This document shows positions 35,875 to 45,336 of a stretch of DNA of 60,385 nucleotides, piece after piece; the stretch's first letter is position 1; each line of letters opens with the position of its first letter. This stretch comes from Nitrospinota bacterium. GTDB lineage: Bacteria > Nitrospinota > Nitrospinia > Nitrospinales > VA-1. A program made the position numbers and the translations under genes. The notes beneath the pieces are model-generated. The model made no database searches, was not told where the DNA came from, and saw only the letters and a program-made list of their open reading frames with translations. The stretch spans positions 1 to 60,385 of the forward strand of contig JAQCGX010000018.1 of the NCBI GenBank assembly GCA_027619975.1. Reading direction: 5' to 3'.

Positions 35875-36342
35875 TCAGTATTGACAGGATTCAGAAGGAG
35901 CTTTGCCTGGAAATATTAATGCGAATAAATCCCAGGTTTTTTCCTTCATAATTTTTTCTTCCTTTAGAGACCGCTCGTGGTCGTACCCCAAAAGATGGAG
36001 CGTTCCATGAATGAGCAATAATACCAGTTCCTGCTCCAACGAGAATTGATGCTCCATCGCCTGACGGTGAGCCGTTTCCACAGAAATTACCACGTCCCCG
36101 AGCATTTGGGAAATAAATTCGGTATCTTCTCCTTCATTCTGGGGGAAGGAAAGAACATCGGTTGCGGTGTCAATATTTCGATATTGATGGTTCAGTTGGC
36201 GAATTTTTGCGTCGTCCACGATCAGAATACTGAGTTCATCATCATGGCATTCCAATGTTTGTAAAATTTTTTTGACTTGCCTTTTAAATTTCGCGGTATC
36301 GACTGTGTGAATCTCTTGATCGTTTTGGATTTGAATATCCAT
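35875..36342 (-). CDS. ybeY: Endoribonuclease YbeY
   Basis: The 155-residue protein starting at ATG 36342 ends with the zinc motif HGTLHLLGYDH (three His). Before it come the family motifs RQLNHQYRN and TDVLSFPQ. YbeY matures rRNA ends. The open frame upstream to 36462 is not needed. It follows phoH, the usual neighbour. Confidence 0.95.
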   Translation of the reverse strand: MDIQIQNDQEIHTVDTAKFKRQVKKILQTLECHDDELSILIVDDAKIRQLNHQYRNIDTATDVLSFPQNEGEDTEFISQMLGDVVISVETAHRQAMEHQFSLEQELVLLLIHGTLHLLGYDHERSLKEEKIMKEKTWDLFALIFPGKAPSESCQY

Positions 36343-36445
36343 GCGAGATATTTTTCCCTGATATGGGTTGGCTCTGGTTTTAGAAATGAAATGCGCCAGT
36401 GTTCCTGAAAAATAAATTCGGAAATATCGAGGGTGATGGAGGCAA

Positions 36446-37408
36446 TTATTTGGGACTGTCACCCTTGTCGTAAGCCCGGATGATTTTTTTTACAAGTTCG
36501 TGCCGGACCACATCTTTTTCGGTAAAATAGATGAACTGAATCTCTTCAATATCCTGCAAAAGTTTTTCCACATGAATCAGACCGGAGTCGCGGGCGCTCG
36601 AAAGGTCGATTTGTGTGACATCGCCTGTCACCACAATTTTAGACCGGAACCCAAGGCGGGTTAAAAACATTTTCATTTGTTCGCGGGTGGAGTTTTGCGC
36701 TTCATCGAGGATAATAAACGCATCGTTTAGCGTTCGCCCGCGCATATAGGCCAGAGGAGCGATTTCGATGATTCCATCCTGAACCATCTGCAACACCTGG
36801 CTGGCTTCCAACATGTCATTCAAGGCATCGTAAAGCGGCATCAGGTAGGGATGGATCTTCTCCGAGATATCTCCCGGCAAAAAGCCCAGTTTTTCTCCGG
36901 CTTCTACAGCAGGACGCACCAGAACAATTTTTTTAAACTGGTTTTTGAGCAGACCTTCCACGGCGAGAGCCACTGCCAGATAGGTTTTTCCCGTCCCCGC
37001 CGGACCGATGGCAAATATAATATCTTTCTGCTTGGCCGCCTTTATAAACTCGCTTTGGGCAGAACCTTTGGGGGAAATGTAGCCTCGACCGGGAGACAAG
37101 ACCACCCGTTCGGTAAAGATCGATTTTAAATCGACATTGGGATCATCGGCAATCAAGCGAATGGCGAACTTGATATCCCCGTTTTGCGGCGGTGTTTGCC
37201 CTTCAAACAATTCCTGTAGTTGGGCCAGGAGTCGATTGACGGTTTCTATGGAATCTGGAGAGCCTGTAACTTTGACCTGGTTGCCACGGGTGGTGATACG
37301 AACGTTGAACTTCTTTTCTATCAGCTTGAGGTTGACGTCATGCGTTCCAAAAATATCTGGAATCAGATCGTTATTTTCAATTATTATTTCTTTGGTGGTG
37401 GGGGCCAA
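36446..37408 (-). CDS. PhoH-like ATPase
   Basis: Walker A GPAGTGKTYLA (about residue 134), Walker B FIILDEAQN and the PhoH stretch VRPAVEAGEKLGFLPG are clear. The N-terminal KH-like section (NVRITTRGNQVKVTG) belongs to the YbeZ subtype. YbeZ-YbeY linkage is common and is kept here. The start is read as TTG at 37408. A helicase/ATPase role linked to RNA processing is likely. Confidence 0.95.
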   Translation of the reverse strand: MAPTTKEIIIENNDLIPDIFGTHDVNLKLIEKKFNVRITTRGNQVKVTGSPDSIETVNRLLAQLQELFEGQTPPQNGDIKFAIRLIADDPNVDLKSIFTERVVLSPGRGYISPKGSAQSEFIKAAKQKDIIFAIGPAGTGKTYLAVALAVEGLLKNQFKKIVLVRPAVEAGEKLGFLPGDISEKIHPYLMPLYDALNDMLEASQVLQMVQDGIIEIAPLAYMRGRTLNDAFIILDEAQNSTREQMKMFLTRLGFRSKIVVTGDVTQIDLSSARDSGLIHVEKLLQDIEEIQFIYFTEKDVVRHELVKKIIRAYDKGDSPK

Positions 37409-37454
37409 GCGAAGTTTGTCTATCCTATAGAGGGTGAGTAAAAATATCCATTGG

Positions 37455-38012
37455 TCAGGATCGATTCCCCTGAGGGCGAATCAGGCTTAAAAATTCACTG
37501 CGAGTTCTGGCATCGGACTTGAAACACCTGAGCATGGAGCTGGTGGTGGTGTAGGAGCTTTGTTTTTCAACTCCCCGCATGGACATGCATAAATGCATGG
37601 CTTCAATAACCACTCCCACGCCCTTGGGCTGCAAAATTTCCTCAAGACATTCGGCAATCTGCTTGGTCAAGCGTTCCTGCACTTGCAATCTGCGGCTGAA
37701 AGCATCTACGATGCGGGGAACTTTGCTCAACCCGATGATCTTGCCTTTGGGCAGATAGGCAACGTGACATTTTCCCAGAAACGGCAACATGTGGTGTTCG
37801 CACAAGCTGTAAATGTCGATGTCTTTAATGATGACCATCTCGTCATAATCTTCCTGGTAAAGGGCACCGTTTACCAGTTCGTCTATATTTGTCCTATACC
37901 CACTGGTCAAAAATTTCAGGGATTTTTCAACTCTTTCCGGGGTATTTTGGAGACCTTCGCGTGATGGGTCTTCTCCCAAGTCTACCAGCAGTTTTGCTAT
38001 CAGGTCTTTCAT
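37455..38012 (-). CDS. folE: GTP cyclohydrolase I
   Basis: The protein has the zinc and active-site motifs [28 protein letters not shown] and [10 protein letters not shown]. It makes dihydroneopterin triphosphate from GTP for folate or queuosine. Three in-frame starts exist (38054, 38036, 38012). The last begins MKDLIAKLL, right after the queD stop TGA with GTGGAA upstream, and suits the family. The upstream starts would overlap queD. Confidence 0.95.
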   Translation of the reverse strand: MKDLIAKLLVDLGEDPSREGLQNTPERVEKSLKFLTSGYRTNIDELVNGALYQEDYDEMVIIKDIDIYSLCEHHMLPFLGKCHVAYLPKGKIIGLSKVPRIVDAFSRRLQVQERLTKQIAECLEEILQPKGVGVVIEAMHLCMSMRGVEKQSSYTTTSSMLRCFKSDARTRSEFLSLIRPQGNRS

Positions 38013-38013
38013 A

Positions 38014-38421
38014 TCAATTTCCACGGTAGACGACATAGTTTCGCTCGGATTCATAAAGTTTCAGCTCATGTAAAGTGCCGTTATCAATTTTTGACTCCAG
38101 GAGTTCCCAGAATTTGATGGCAATATTTTCAGCAGTGGGAATCACGTCTTTCATAAAGTCGACATCCATATTGAAGTTCTTATGGTCCACTTTGTCGATA
38201 ATTTCCCAATGGATCAATTTCTTAAGGGTTTTCAAGTCCAGCACCATCCCTGTATCCGGGTCGATGTCCCCCTTGACCGTTACCTCCAGAACATAATTGT
38301 GACCGTGGCCATTAGGGTTGTTACACAACCCGAAAGTTTCTTCATTCTCCCTGTCGGAAAATTTGGGATTGAAAAGGCGGTGGCTGGCGCAGAATTCCAG
38401 ACGTCGGGTAATATATATCAT
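38014..38421 (-). CDS. queD: 6-pyruvoyl-tetrahydropterin synthase/QueD family
   Basis: The 135-residue protein has the zinc His set (CASHRLF, and [12 protein letters not shown]) and the catalytic Cys in [14 protein letters not shown], plus a late ESERNYV. With FolE it forms the start of the preQ0/queuosine or a pterin route. It is immediately upstream of folE with the stop next to folE's start, so translation is coupled. Confidence 0.92.
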   Translation of the reverse strand: MIYITRRLEFCASHRLFNPKFSDRENEETFGLCNNPNGHGHNYVLEVTVKGDIDPDTGMVLDLKTLKKLIHWEIIDKVDHKNFNMDVDFMKDVIPTAENIAIKFWELLESKIDNGTLHELKLYESERNYVVYRGN

Positions 38422-38455
38422 AGGAAAAAATATTGAAGGGATAGGGGAGGAAAGT

Positions 38456-38647
38456 TTATTTCAGGTACTTTCTTTTATTATCGGTGGAATAAAATCCCGG
38501 CCCATACAAATGAAAGTTCATTTGGTTAAAGCATTTATGTAGAGGTCCCCCACATTCTTCGCATTTGCTAATGGGTTCGTCATTCACTTTTTGCAAAAAT
38601 TCAAAGTTTTTTTTGCACTTGTCGCATTGGTACTCATACATCGGCAT
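38456..38647 (-). CDS. FmdB-type zinc-ribbon protein
   Basis: The 63-residue protein is MPMYEYQCDKCKKNFE plus CEECGGPLHK: two CxxC pairs of a zinc ribbon and the family's N-terminal signature. Such proteins are putative regulators with no proven target. It precedes queD in the same direction. Confidence 0.9.
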   Translation of the reverse strand: MPMYEYQCDKCKKNFEFLQKVNDEPISKCEECGGPLHKCFNQMNFHLYGPGFYSTDNKRKYLK

Positions 38648-38695
38648 TGGAAAAACCTCTCGATAATTAAATTTAGACCGAGCTCTATGAACGCC

Positions 38696-39193
38696 CTAAT
38701 TCAAATGCGGAACTTGGTCATTGGGAATAAGCGATCCATTCCAGAAAATCTCTTTTCTGGAGTTGCCTCCCCGAAAAACATCCAGAGTTTTGGGAATGTT
38801 TATTTTCATTCCCTCCAAATCGAATACGGACGACGGAAGCGTGAGACCCCATTCAGGGTCAAACACTCCGATCAACATTCTCGATGGCGTCATCACCTGA
38901 ATGACCATGAATTTTTCTATGGAATACTTTTTTTGTATTTCCAAAGGCATCATAAAGGTTTCATTTTCGCCCTTAGAGCCATAGCGCATGACAGCCTTAC
39001 CGGAATCAAGCTTTTCAAATACAATGGACTTAAAAAACTCTTCCAACTCCACAAAAATATTCTCTTTTGGAAATACTACAATACCAAAGTCTTCGTTGTT
39101 TTTGTAGAGCTGGTATTCATGACCCGAACCCGCAGAGGCGGGAATAACCCCAAGCCAAAATAATAAAACTATAATGTAAGGTATCTTTTTCAT
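38696..39193 (-). CDS. Secreted hypothetical protein
   Basis: The 165-residue protein has a clear signal peptide (IIVLLFWLGVIPASAG) and no domain I recognise. The mature part is mixed strand and helix without a Cys pair. It lies between fmdB and ndk. A periplasmic or outer location is predicted, with function unknown. Confidence 0.65.
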   Translation of the reverse strand: MKKIPYIIVLLFWLGVIPASAGSGHEYQLYKNNEDFGIVVFPKENIFVELEEFFKSIVFEKLDSGKAVMRYGSKGENETFMMPLEIQKKYSIEKFMVIQVMTPSRMLIGVFDPEWGLTLPSSVFDLEGMKINIPKTLDVFRGGNSRKEIFWNGSLIPNDQVPHLN

Positions 39194-39262
39194 ATTATTT
39201 GGATGGGTAAGACCCTTAGAGGATTCCCGCTTTTTTCTGTAAAGTTTATAGTTTATTGAAAT

Positions 39263-39679
39263 TTATGGAAAAATCTCAGTTTGGCTGAAGAAAAATGGAA
39301 CCTCAAAGGCCGCATTTTCCGGGGAATCCGATCCGTGAACCGAATTTTCCTCCAAACTGATTCCAAATTCTTTGCGGATGGTTCCTTCGGCGGCATCCGC
39401 CGGGTTGGTGGCTCCCATGAGCTCTCTCCATCCTAATATGGCATTTTCATGTTCCAGCACCATCAAGATTACAGGGCCTGAACTCATAAAAGTGCACAAA
39501 CTGTCGTAAAACGGTCGGTCTTTATGTACATAATAGAACCTCGCCGCAACGCTTTTTGGTAACAGAGCGCGTTTAATCCCCACCACTCTGAACCCATTAG
39601 ATTCGATCCGATCTGTTATTTTTCCAATGAGATTCCGGTAAACTCCGTCGGGTTTAATCATTGCCAGTGTTCTTTCCAT
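39263..39679 (-). CDS. ndk: Nucleoside diphosphate kinase
   Basis: The 138-residue enzyme has [13 protein letters not shown] at the N-terminus and the catalytic NSVHGSDS (His115) near the C-terminus. It equilibrates nucleoside triphosphates. Length is standard. Confidence 0.98.
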   Translation of the reverse strand: MERTLAMIKPDGVYRNLIGKITDRIESNGFRVVGIKRALLPKSVAARFYYVHKDRPFYDSLCTFMSSGPVILMVLEHENAILGWRELMGATNPADAAEGTIRKEFGISLEENSVHGSDSPENAAFEVPFFFSQTEIFP

Positions 39680-39720
39680 TTAGAATGTCCTTAAGTTATG
39701 AGTCAAGGTTGGTAAAAAAA

Positions 39721-39757
39721 AAAGGTATTTGAGCTCAACCGGCTCAAATACCTTTTT
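39721..39757. terminator. Strong rho-independent terminator
   Basis: AAAGGTATTTGAGC and GCTCAAATACCTTT form a perfect 14-bp stem with a 7-base loop. A T-run follows on the plus strand and a run of A on its other side gives T on the minus strand. It ends the oxidoreductase operon and isolates ndk. Confidence 0.9.
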
Positions 39758-39770
39758 GATAGCAATGGAA

Positions 39771-40034
39771 TTATCGCACGACAATACCGGTTTTCTTAAT
39801 AACAAAACCTTCATCAAGTGAGTCGATCCACCTCATCTTTATGGCATGGTTCTTGGCGATTTCATCGCAGATATAAACGCAGATCTCACAGGACTTACAG
39901 CGATCAACAGAGATATAAGCCGACTTGTCGGCATCACTATAATTGATGCAATTCGATTCGGGACAGTATGTGGTGCAAAGGGAACAGTTCTTTGATGAAC
40001 AAATGGCCTTGTCAACTTCAGCAACGTAGTACAT
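39771..40034 (-). CDS. Ferredoxin-type subunit of 2-oxoacid:ferredoxin oxidoreductase
   Basis: The 87-residue protein has two cysteine clusters: CSSKNCSLCTTYCPESNC near residues 12-29 and CKSCEICVYIC near 47-57, enough for two iron-sulfur clusters. As the last gene of the operon it resembles the delta/epsilon electron-carrier subunit. The start follows GGAGAAACC. The function as partner is inferred from its place. Confidence 0.85.
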   Translation of the reverse strand: MYYVAEVDKAICSSKNCSLCTTYCPESNCINYSDADKSAYISVDRCKSCEICVYICDEIAKNHAIKMRWIDSLDEGFVIKKTGIVVR

Positions 40035-40054
40035 GGTTTCTCCAAATAAAAATA

Positions 40055-40786
40055 TTAAGCCACCCCGGCAGCAGCGTGTTGTTCTTTAGTGAGTTCTATG
40101 TACTTAGCGTCTGGATGCGCAAAACCATTGTCCATCATATACTTGTAGCTGGCTTCAAGGGTTTTCATATTGGCTTCCATGAGCTTCGCTTTTTTGGCGA
40201 ACTTTTTCTCGATGGCGCTGTCAAGCGCGGCGGTTCCCCCGGATACGACGATTCCTTTACCGATGAATCGGTCCTTAACGGATGCGGCAAGCGATCCCAG
40301 ATCCGGTATCCCGAAAACAGCTGCAACGGCGCCACACATGGCCATATTCGTGGCCAATTCGGTTTTTGCAACTTCGTTGGCGATCTCAGTTGCCGGGAGA
40401 TAATAGACTTTAGCATCCATATTATCCATTTCCTTTTGCTCATCCCTGCTAAAAGGAATCGGCGTCCGGCTGTTGATAATGATAATGCCGTCTTTTTTCA
40501 GACCCGTATAAAACGGCATGGTGTAGGATTTCCCCAAGGTGATAACCGAGGGATGGAAAATCATAATGACGTTCGGGAAAATGATCTCGCCGATTTCATA
40601 AATGACTTCATTGGAAATCCTGACATAGCTTTCTACTGGTGCGTTCCGTTTCTCTGAACCAAAAAATGGAACGAGAGAGCTGTGCCCGCCAGAAATAACA
40701 ACTGCGTTACTGATGATATGGGACGCTGTGACCACACCCTGGCCTCCGATCCCTGCCATGCGAACGTTATAGCGTTTAACAGCCAT
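40055..40786 (-). CDS. 2-oxoacid:ferredoxin oxidoreductase gamma subunit
   Basis: The 243-residue protein opens with the gamma signature (VRMAGIGGQGVVTASHI) and continues with the catalytic-domain pattern of POR/KGOR gamma (GSEKRNAPVESYVRIS). It sits between the beta subunit and the ferredoxin in the same operon. Substrate specificity (pyruvate or 2-oxoglutarate) cannot be told from this subunit. Confidence 0.88.
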   Translation of the reverse strand: MAVKRYNVRMAGIGGQGVVTASHIISNAVVISGGHSSLVPFFGSEKRNAPVESYVRISNEVIYEIGEIIFPNVIMIFHPSVITLGKSYTMPFYTGLKKDGIIIINSRTPIPFSRDEQKEMDNMDAKVYYLPATEIANEVAKTELATNMAMCGAVAAVFGIPDLGSLAASVKDRFIGKGIVVSGGTAALDSAIEKKFAKKAKLMEANMKTLEASYKYMMDNGFAHPDAKYIELTKEQHAAAGVA

Positions 40787-40801
40787 AATTACCTGTCTCC
40801 T

Positions 40802-41677
40802 TTAATTTTTATCTTTTTTATCTTTTTTGGCTTTTGCTTCAAGATCTTTCAAAAACTCTTTGGCTCGATCAGAGATGATCTCTTCAAACCCATAACGGTC
40901 CTTTTCAATTTCAAAGGCGTCTTTCATAACATCAGGAGTGGGGATGGAATACTCAATGTTGCAGGAAGTATACGCCTGCACATAGGTGGCCCCAAATTCC
41001 CTGGCGATCAGAATTGCACGCCGGATGGTACGGGCAACGCGCGCCGGATTGGTCGGTGCGAGGCGAGCGATGTAATCGAGCTTGGCGACCTTGGCTAAAC
41101 CCATCATGTCCATTTTTTCGTCTTTTTTTCCGCGGGGAGCCATTTTGAGCACTTTACCCTGGATGGTCATGCCGCTTTCCTGTCCACCGGTGTTACCGTA
41201 AACTTCGTTGTCGAGCAGGACGGTGGCAAACTTTTCATGGCGGAACCAACTGTGCATCAAGCCCTGGAATCCAATGTCCACGAGCCCGCCATCGCCGGCG
41301 CAGACCACAACATCTTTAAACTGATTAGGAAAACGAAGTTCCAGGCCCCGTTTCAGGCCGGAGGCTACAGCGTTGGTATCGCCATAGTTGCCATAAACAA
41401 AGGGAACCGAAGCCTGGGAAAGAGCCAAGCGACCACAACCTGCTGTTCCCACGACAATCGTGTGTTCCGGATTGGGCATGCCAATGTACATCAACCGGAT
41501 AAACAAAGTCATGGCACAGCCTGCACACATGGGATGTTCTTCAATGATTTCCTTGAATTTCCCCATGTCGGTCACTTTTTTATTCTTGCCATAGGGGCCG
41601 TGATCAACGAGATCTTTGTATTCAATTGGAAGAAATTCTTTTAAAGCTGGAGAAGGTATTAAGGTTTCAAAAGACAT
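40802..41677 (-). CDS. 2-oxoacid:ferredoxin oxidoreductase beta subunit (TPP-binding)
   Basis: The 291-residue protein has the CAGC iron-sulfur ligand pair, TAGCGR, the TPP motif GDGGLVDIGFQG followed by the Asn ligand in LLDNEVYGNTGGQ, and the POR/KOR beta ending. It binds thiamine diphosphate and reduces ferredoxin. It is separated by 203 bases from the alpha gene and followed by gamma. The substrate is unresolved; nearby sucCD favours 2-oxoglutarate. Confidence 0.92.
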   Translation of the reverse strand: MSFETLIPSPALKEFLPIEYKDLVDHGPYGKNKKVTDMGKFKEIIEEHPMCAGCAMTLFIRLMYIGMPNPEHTIVVGTAGCGRLALSQASVPFVYGNYGDTNAVASGLKRGLELRFPNQFKDVVVCAGDGGLVDIGFQGLMHSWFRHEKFATVLLDNEVYGNTGGQESGMTIQGKVLKMAPRGKKDEKMDMMGLAKVAKLDYIARLAPTNPARVARTIRRAILIAREFGATYVQAYTSCNIEYSIPTPDVMKDAFEIEKDRYGFEEIISDRAKEFLKDLEAKAKKDKKDKN

Positions 41678-41794
41678 GATTTCATCCTCTATATATGTAG
41701 CAAATTATTTAATTAGGAAATTGAGTCAATCTCAAAACTATTGTTGCAATGATACACCTTTTACAAACAATTTTAACTAAAATCACTTCAATTT

Positions 41795-41822
41795 GATTGC
41801 CTTCAGGAGTATTCCGGCAATC
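41795..41822. other. Hairpin in the alpha-beta gap
   Basis: GATTGCC and GGCAATC enclose a 14-base loop within the 203-base gap between the alpha and beta genes. No T-run follows. It may be a processing or attenuation site. The rest of the gap (41678-41880) is AT-rich without a gene. Confidence 0.35.
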
Positions 41823-41880
41823 AAGCAGAATAATTCAGCGTTTTATTAAAAAGAGCATTAAATGCCCAATTCCTTAAAAT

Positions 41881-43092
41881 CTAGGAATTTTGTTTTCTCG
41901 CTTCCGCCAACCATTCCAAAACCATTTCGGTTGGCATGGTCATGCCGCCATAAACTCTTGGTCCGGCGGAGATGATTGCGTCACAATTGCCATAAAGAGT
42001 TGCACAGACTTCTTTGTGCAACCAGCCCGCTTGGTTGAATTCTGGAATCAGAATACGCTTGGCATTCTTTAAGGTCTCAATCAGTTCAGCTCTTGGGAAG
42101 GGGCGAATGGATTTGATTTTAATCAGCCCGACTGTTCGCCCTTGTTCAGCCTCCTGGCGCATGGCTTCCCGTGCCTGGGAAACTGCGGACCCGGAAGCTA
42201 TGATGAAATCTTCAGCTTCTGGGTTAATTATCTCCACCAACCCGCCCAGATACTTCCTCAAATATTTAGCGGAACGCTCCACAGCGGCAAAAACTTCCTG
42301 CTGCCAACTGGAGTGCATGTGATAACTGATGAAGTTACTTTTCTGAATTGGCGCGTCCCGAGAGAGACGAGCGGGAGGATTCTCATTGTCCATTGCAGGC
42401 ACAGCGGATTTCCAACCATCTCTTGGCGGTAATTTGTATTCTTCAGGAGTTATGGAAACCTGTCCCCGTGCGTGAGTAACAAAAAATCCATCCACGGATA
42501 CAACAACGGGTAAGGTGACGTCCACCTTTTCGGAGACGATAAATGCGACCAGAGGATAATCGTAGAAATCCTGCTGGTTCTCAGCGTGTAACAGGATGAT
42601 GCCCGTGTTGATTAGAAAGGACATTTCGATATTGTCCGGCTGAATCGCCAAAGGGGTGTTGATGACCCGGCACATGTCCAGCAGGACAATAGGAACTCTC
42701 GCACCCGGCCAGGAGCTGATCGCTTCCATGCCGCGCATGAGGCCCGGTCCGGCAGTGGCGGTGAGAGTTCTGACTCCGGCACGAGAGGCGCCCGCGCAGG
42801 CTGAAAAAACGCCGATTTCTTCTTCGCCGCGATAATATTCTTTGATATATCCCTCATCATAAAGATAGCCCGCCTGTTGCATGGTTTCACTTTGTGGCGT
42901 GATGGGGTAGGAAATGGCGATATCAACATTGGCCCTGCGAATCGATTCGCGGGCGGCTTCACTTCCTGTGATGAACAGTGTTTCTCGCGGAAGCTTGAAG
43001 AACATTTCTTCTGGAGTGACTATTTTTTGTTTATCCCCTAGAGGTACCCAATCTACAGGTTTACCTTCCGCTTGGGCTGTTAGGTTGGACAT
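41881..43092 (-). CDS. 2-oxoacid:ferredoxin oxidoreductase alpha subunit
   Basis: The 403-residue protein (from ATG 43092, GGAGA upstream) has the PorA pattern: YPITPQSETMQ, YRGEEEIGVFSACAGASRAGVRT, ATAGPGLMRGMEAIS, and a C-terminal domain with GSAVSQAREAM. An earlier start (43155) is open but lacks a ribosome site. It heads the operon alpha-beta-gamma-ferredoxin on the minus strand. In reductive TCA organisms this enzyme fixes CO2 onto succinyl-CoA or acetyl-CoA. Confidence 0.9.
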   Translation of the reverse strand: MSNLTAQAEGKPVDWVPLGDKQKIVTPEEMFFKLPRETLFITGSEAARESIRRANVDIAISYPITPQSETMQQAGYLYDEGYIKEYYRGEEEIGVFSACAGASRAGVRTLTATAGPGLMRGMEAISSWPGARVPIVLLDMCRVINTPLAIQPDNIEMSFLINTGIILLHAENQQDFYDYPLVAFIVSEKVDVTLPVVVSVDGFFVTHARGQVSITPEEYKLPPRDGWKSAVPAMDNENPPARLSRDAPIQKSNFISYHMHSSWQQEVFAAVERSAKYLRKYLGGLVEIINPEAEDFIIASGSAVSQAREAMRQEAEQGRTVGLIKIKSIRPFPRAELIETLKNAKRILIPEFNQAGWLHKEVCATLYGNCDAIISAGPRVYGGMTMPTEMVLEWLAEARKQNS

Positions 43093-43247
43093 GCTATGTC
43101 TCCTGGAAAATCGTTTTTTCTGACGGCAGAGTTTTACTTGCAACTGCCGAAACATAAATTAACTTAATTTATACTTGTAACTCTATGATTTATTTAGCTT
43201 TATCTTTGACAGAGCCAAACCGCAATTTCGCTTGTAAAAAGAACCCA

Positions 43248-43277
43248 ATAGTAAATAACAAACACAAGCCCTGTCAA
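43248..43277 (-). promoter_or_regulatory. Sigma-70-type promoter of the oxidoreductase operon
   Basis: On the minus strand TTGACA (43272-43277) and TACTAT (43248-43253) are 18 bases apart. The site lies about 155 bases upstream of the alpha start. The -35 box is perfect. Confidence 0.55.
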
Positions 43278-43303
43278 GTGTTAACCTGCCTCGAAGTGCC
43301 TTT

Positions 43304-43633
43304 TTAGGACTTGTTATCTTCTGGCAACATATTTTCCAACAAACTCAGTTCGTCGAAATAGCCAAATGCCTTTTGCAGGAATTCATTCAAGGTTTTATCG
43401 TTATAAAATTTCAAAGTCTTATCGGTCAACTCTGTGGTATGGCAAACCTCGTATTCCATAGGTTTTTCATTTACGTACTTGATAACGTCCACTTCCCAGT
43501 GAATATTTGATATGTTTTCCTGGGGTTTGCTGATGGCGGTCAGGCCATAATCGTTTACTTTATACAGGAATTGCACGCCTCCCAACCCGTTGGGCTCGGC
43601 ACGATTTAAAAGCAGATACTCTTGGGTAATCAT
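43304..43633 (-). CDS. Hypothetical protein, 109 residues
   Basis: The protein is soluble, mildly acidic, with a mixed strand/helix pattern and no recognised motif. Its ATG follows GGAAGAAATAA. It is divergent from the next small gene. Function is unknown. Confidence 0.6.
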   Translation of the reverse strand: MITQEYLLLNRAEPNGLGGVQFLYKVNDYGLTAISKPQENISNIHWEVDVIKYVNEKPMEYEVCHTTELTDKTLKFYNDKTLNEFLQKAFGYFDELSLLENMLPEDNKS

Positions 43634-43826
43634 TTATTTCTTCCTTATATTGGTTAATCACGTCCTTTTTGAAAGTTTGTGAACTAAAGGTGTGTTCTAA
43701 TATAGCCTAAATTGAACGATTTGCATAAATTTTATGGTGTTTTGATAAGTCCAAATGGATTTATCGGAATCCTACATAGGTATAAAAACAGAATATTGGC
43801 AATTAAAATTTTTATAGGAAAAAACT

Positions 43827-44111
43827 ATGTCCCCCATTGAATTAAGTGATCCTGCCAAGATAGAAGAGTTTTTGACTAAGATCCAGTTGACAGGAAAAGG
43901 GTTCACCACGGACTGCCTTTTATTGGACGCTTATGATGCCGGTTTGGATTATCCGGATTATTTAAAAGCCGAGGGGGAAGATCCGGATGCAAGTTATGGG
44001 GATGAGTCTCCCGCCTGGGCGAAATATCACATGCGCCAGGGAAAACGAGTGTTTATGGTTTATGGCGGGGAAGGCAAGGATAGAAGGACGCATTTTTCGG
44101 AAACACCTTAA
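43827..44111 (+). CDS. Hypothetical protein, 94 residues
   Basis: The protein is small and acidic, with a Tyr/Asp-rich middle (DAYDAGLDYPDYLKAEGEDP). It has AGGAAA before the ATG. No domain was recognised. It is the first of several plus-strand genes. Confidence 0.55.
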   Translation: MSPIELSDPAKIEEFLTKIQLTGKGFTTDCLLLDAYDAGLDYPDYLKAEGEDPDASYGDESPAWAKYHMRQGKRVFMVYGGEGKDRRTHFSETP

Positions 44112-44225
44112 ATTTGTTTAACTAACTATTTTTCAGTCAATTTAAGTGATTTTGCACGATGGCGTCGCTTAAAAGGTTCACACGATGATATCGTTTCGTA
44201 AATTCCTTTTCAGGGGATAAAAATA

Positions 44226-44672
44226 ATGGATTTTGATAAAGAAACTCAAGTACGAATTCTGCAGGTGGCCGCTGGTCGGGAAGATGGAAAGACCTTTGAA
44301 GAACTCGATGAGCGTATTGCTCATATCATGGACCTGCATCCGGAATTCGATGAAATCTGGAAACAAGGGGAACTGGCGACCTATCCTCAGGAAATCAACG
44401 GAAAAGTCGTCAGTCCATTTGTACACACCGTTTTACATGTAACGGTTGACAGGCAGATCACCCTTGGGCAGCCCGAATTCGTTCCCGAAGCCTATAACCG
44501 GCTCATCGATCAAGGGATGGAGGAGCATCACGCCCTGCATGCCGTTATGAGTATTTATGCGGAGCTTCATTTTGCGAATTTACGCAAGGGCCAGCAGTTT
44601 GATACGCTTGACTACCAGAGCCGATTGCAATATCTGTCCTATGAAGATTCTGGTTCAGAGGGCGAAGGGTGA
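44226..44672 (+). CDS. DUF1841-like protein
   Basis: The 148-residue protein contains the stretch VSPFVHTVLHVTVDRQITLG, then MEEHHALHAVMSIYAELHFAN, resembling the second part of DUF1841 proteins, which are small, cytosolic and unstudied. GGGGA precedes the ATG. It lies 25 to 40 bases before the flavin-oxidase gene. Confidence 0.65.
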   Translation: MDFDKETQVRILQVAAGREDGKTFEELDERIAHIMDLHPEFDEIWKQGELATYPQEINGKVVSPFVHTVLHVTVDRQITLGQPEFVPEAYNRLIDQGMEEHHALHAVMSIYAELHFANLRKGQQFDTLDYQSRLQYLSYEDSGSEGEG

Positions 44673-44709
44673 TTTGGTGGACAACGGTTAAAATTTTTTG
44701 GAGGTTGTT

Positions 44710-45249
44710 GTGAGCAAACAGATTTCGAAACTAGATGAACCGCTTAAAGAATTCATAACAAATCAGCATATATTTTTCGTAGGGACGGCGGGAGTGGAGG
44801 GTCGGGTGAATATTTCCCCGAAGGGCATGGACTCATTGCGAGTGATCGACTCTAAAAAAATAGTGTGGTTGAATTACACGGGAAGCGGGAATGAAACCGC
44901 GGCGCATGTCCTGGAATGCCAGCGTATGACTCTCCTGTTTTGTGCTTTTGAAGGCAAGCCGCAGATCTTGCGTGTCTACGGAAAGGCGAGGGCGGTCCAT
45001 CCTCACGATGCGGAGTGGGAAACATTGCTTGGTCTTTTCCCGGCGCTACCAGGAGCGCGGCAGATATTTTCGCTGGATATCGAGAGCGTGGCCACGTCCT
45101 GCGGTTACAGTGTGCCTTTTTATGAATACGTTGGCGAGCGTGATGTTTTGGTGCAGTGGGCGGAGAAAAAAAGGGAAGATGGCGTTAAGAAATATTGGCA
45201 GGATAACAACCAAAAAAGCATCGATGGCAAACCCACCGGCATATTTTGA
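44710..45249 (+). CDS. Pyridoxamine-5'-phosphate oxidase-fold flavoprotein
   Basis: The 179-residue protein shows the split beta-barrel pattern: IFFVGTAGVEGRVNISPKGM, VWLNYTGSGNETAAH, MTLLFCAFEGKPQILRVYGKA. The family binds FMN or heme and often reduces small molecules. The start is GTG at 44710 with GGAGG six bases before it; an earlier TTG at 44698 overlaps that site. Function in detail is unknown. Confidence 0.85.
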   Translation: MSKQISKLDEPLKEFITNQHIFFVGTAGVEGRVNISPKGMDSLRVIDSKKIVWLNYTGSGNETAAHVLECQRMTLLFCAFEGKPQILRVYGKARAVHPHDAEWETLLGLFPALPGARQIFSLDIESVATSCGYSVPFYEYVGERDVLVQWAEKKREDGVKKYWQDNNQKSIDGKPTGIF

Positions 45250-45336
45250 TGAGCAGGGAATAATAAAGAGGTTAAGTCGCAAAACCTATTCAATTGTTTT
45301 TCCCACAGGGGATCTGGGTCAACGTGATGGGCTTGT

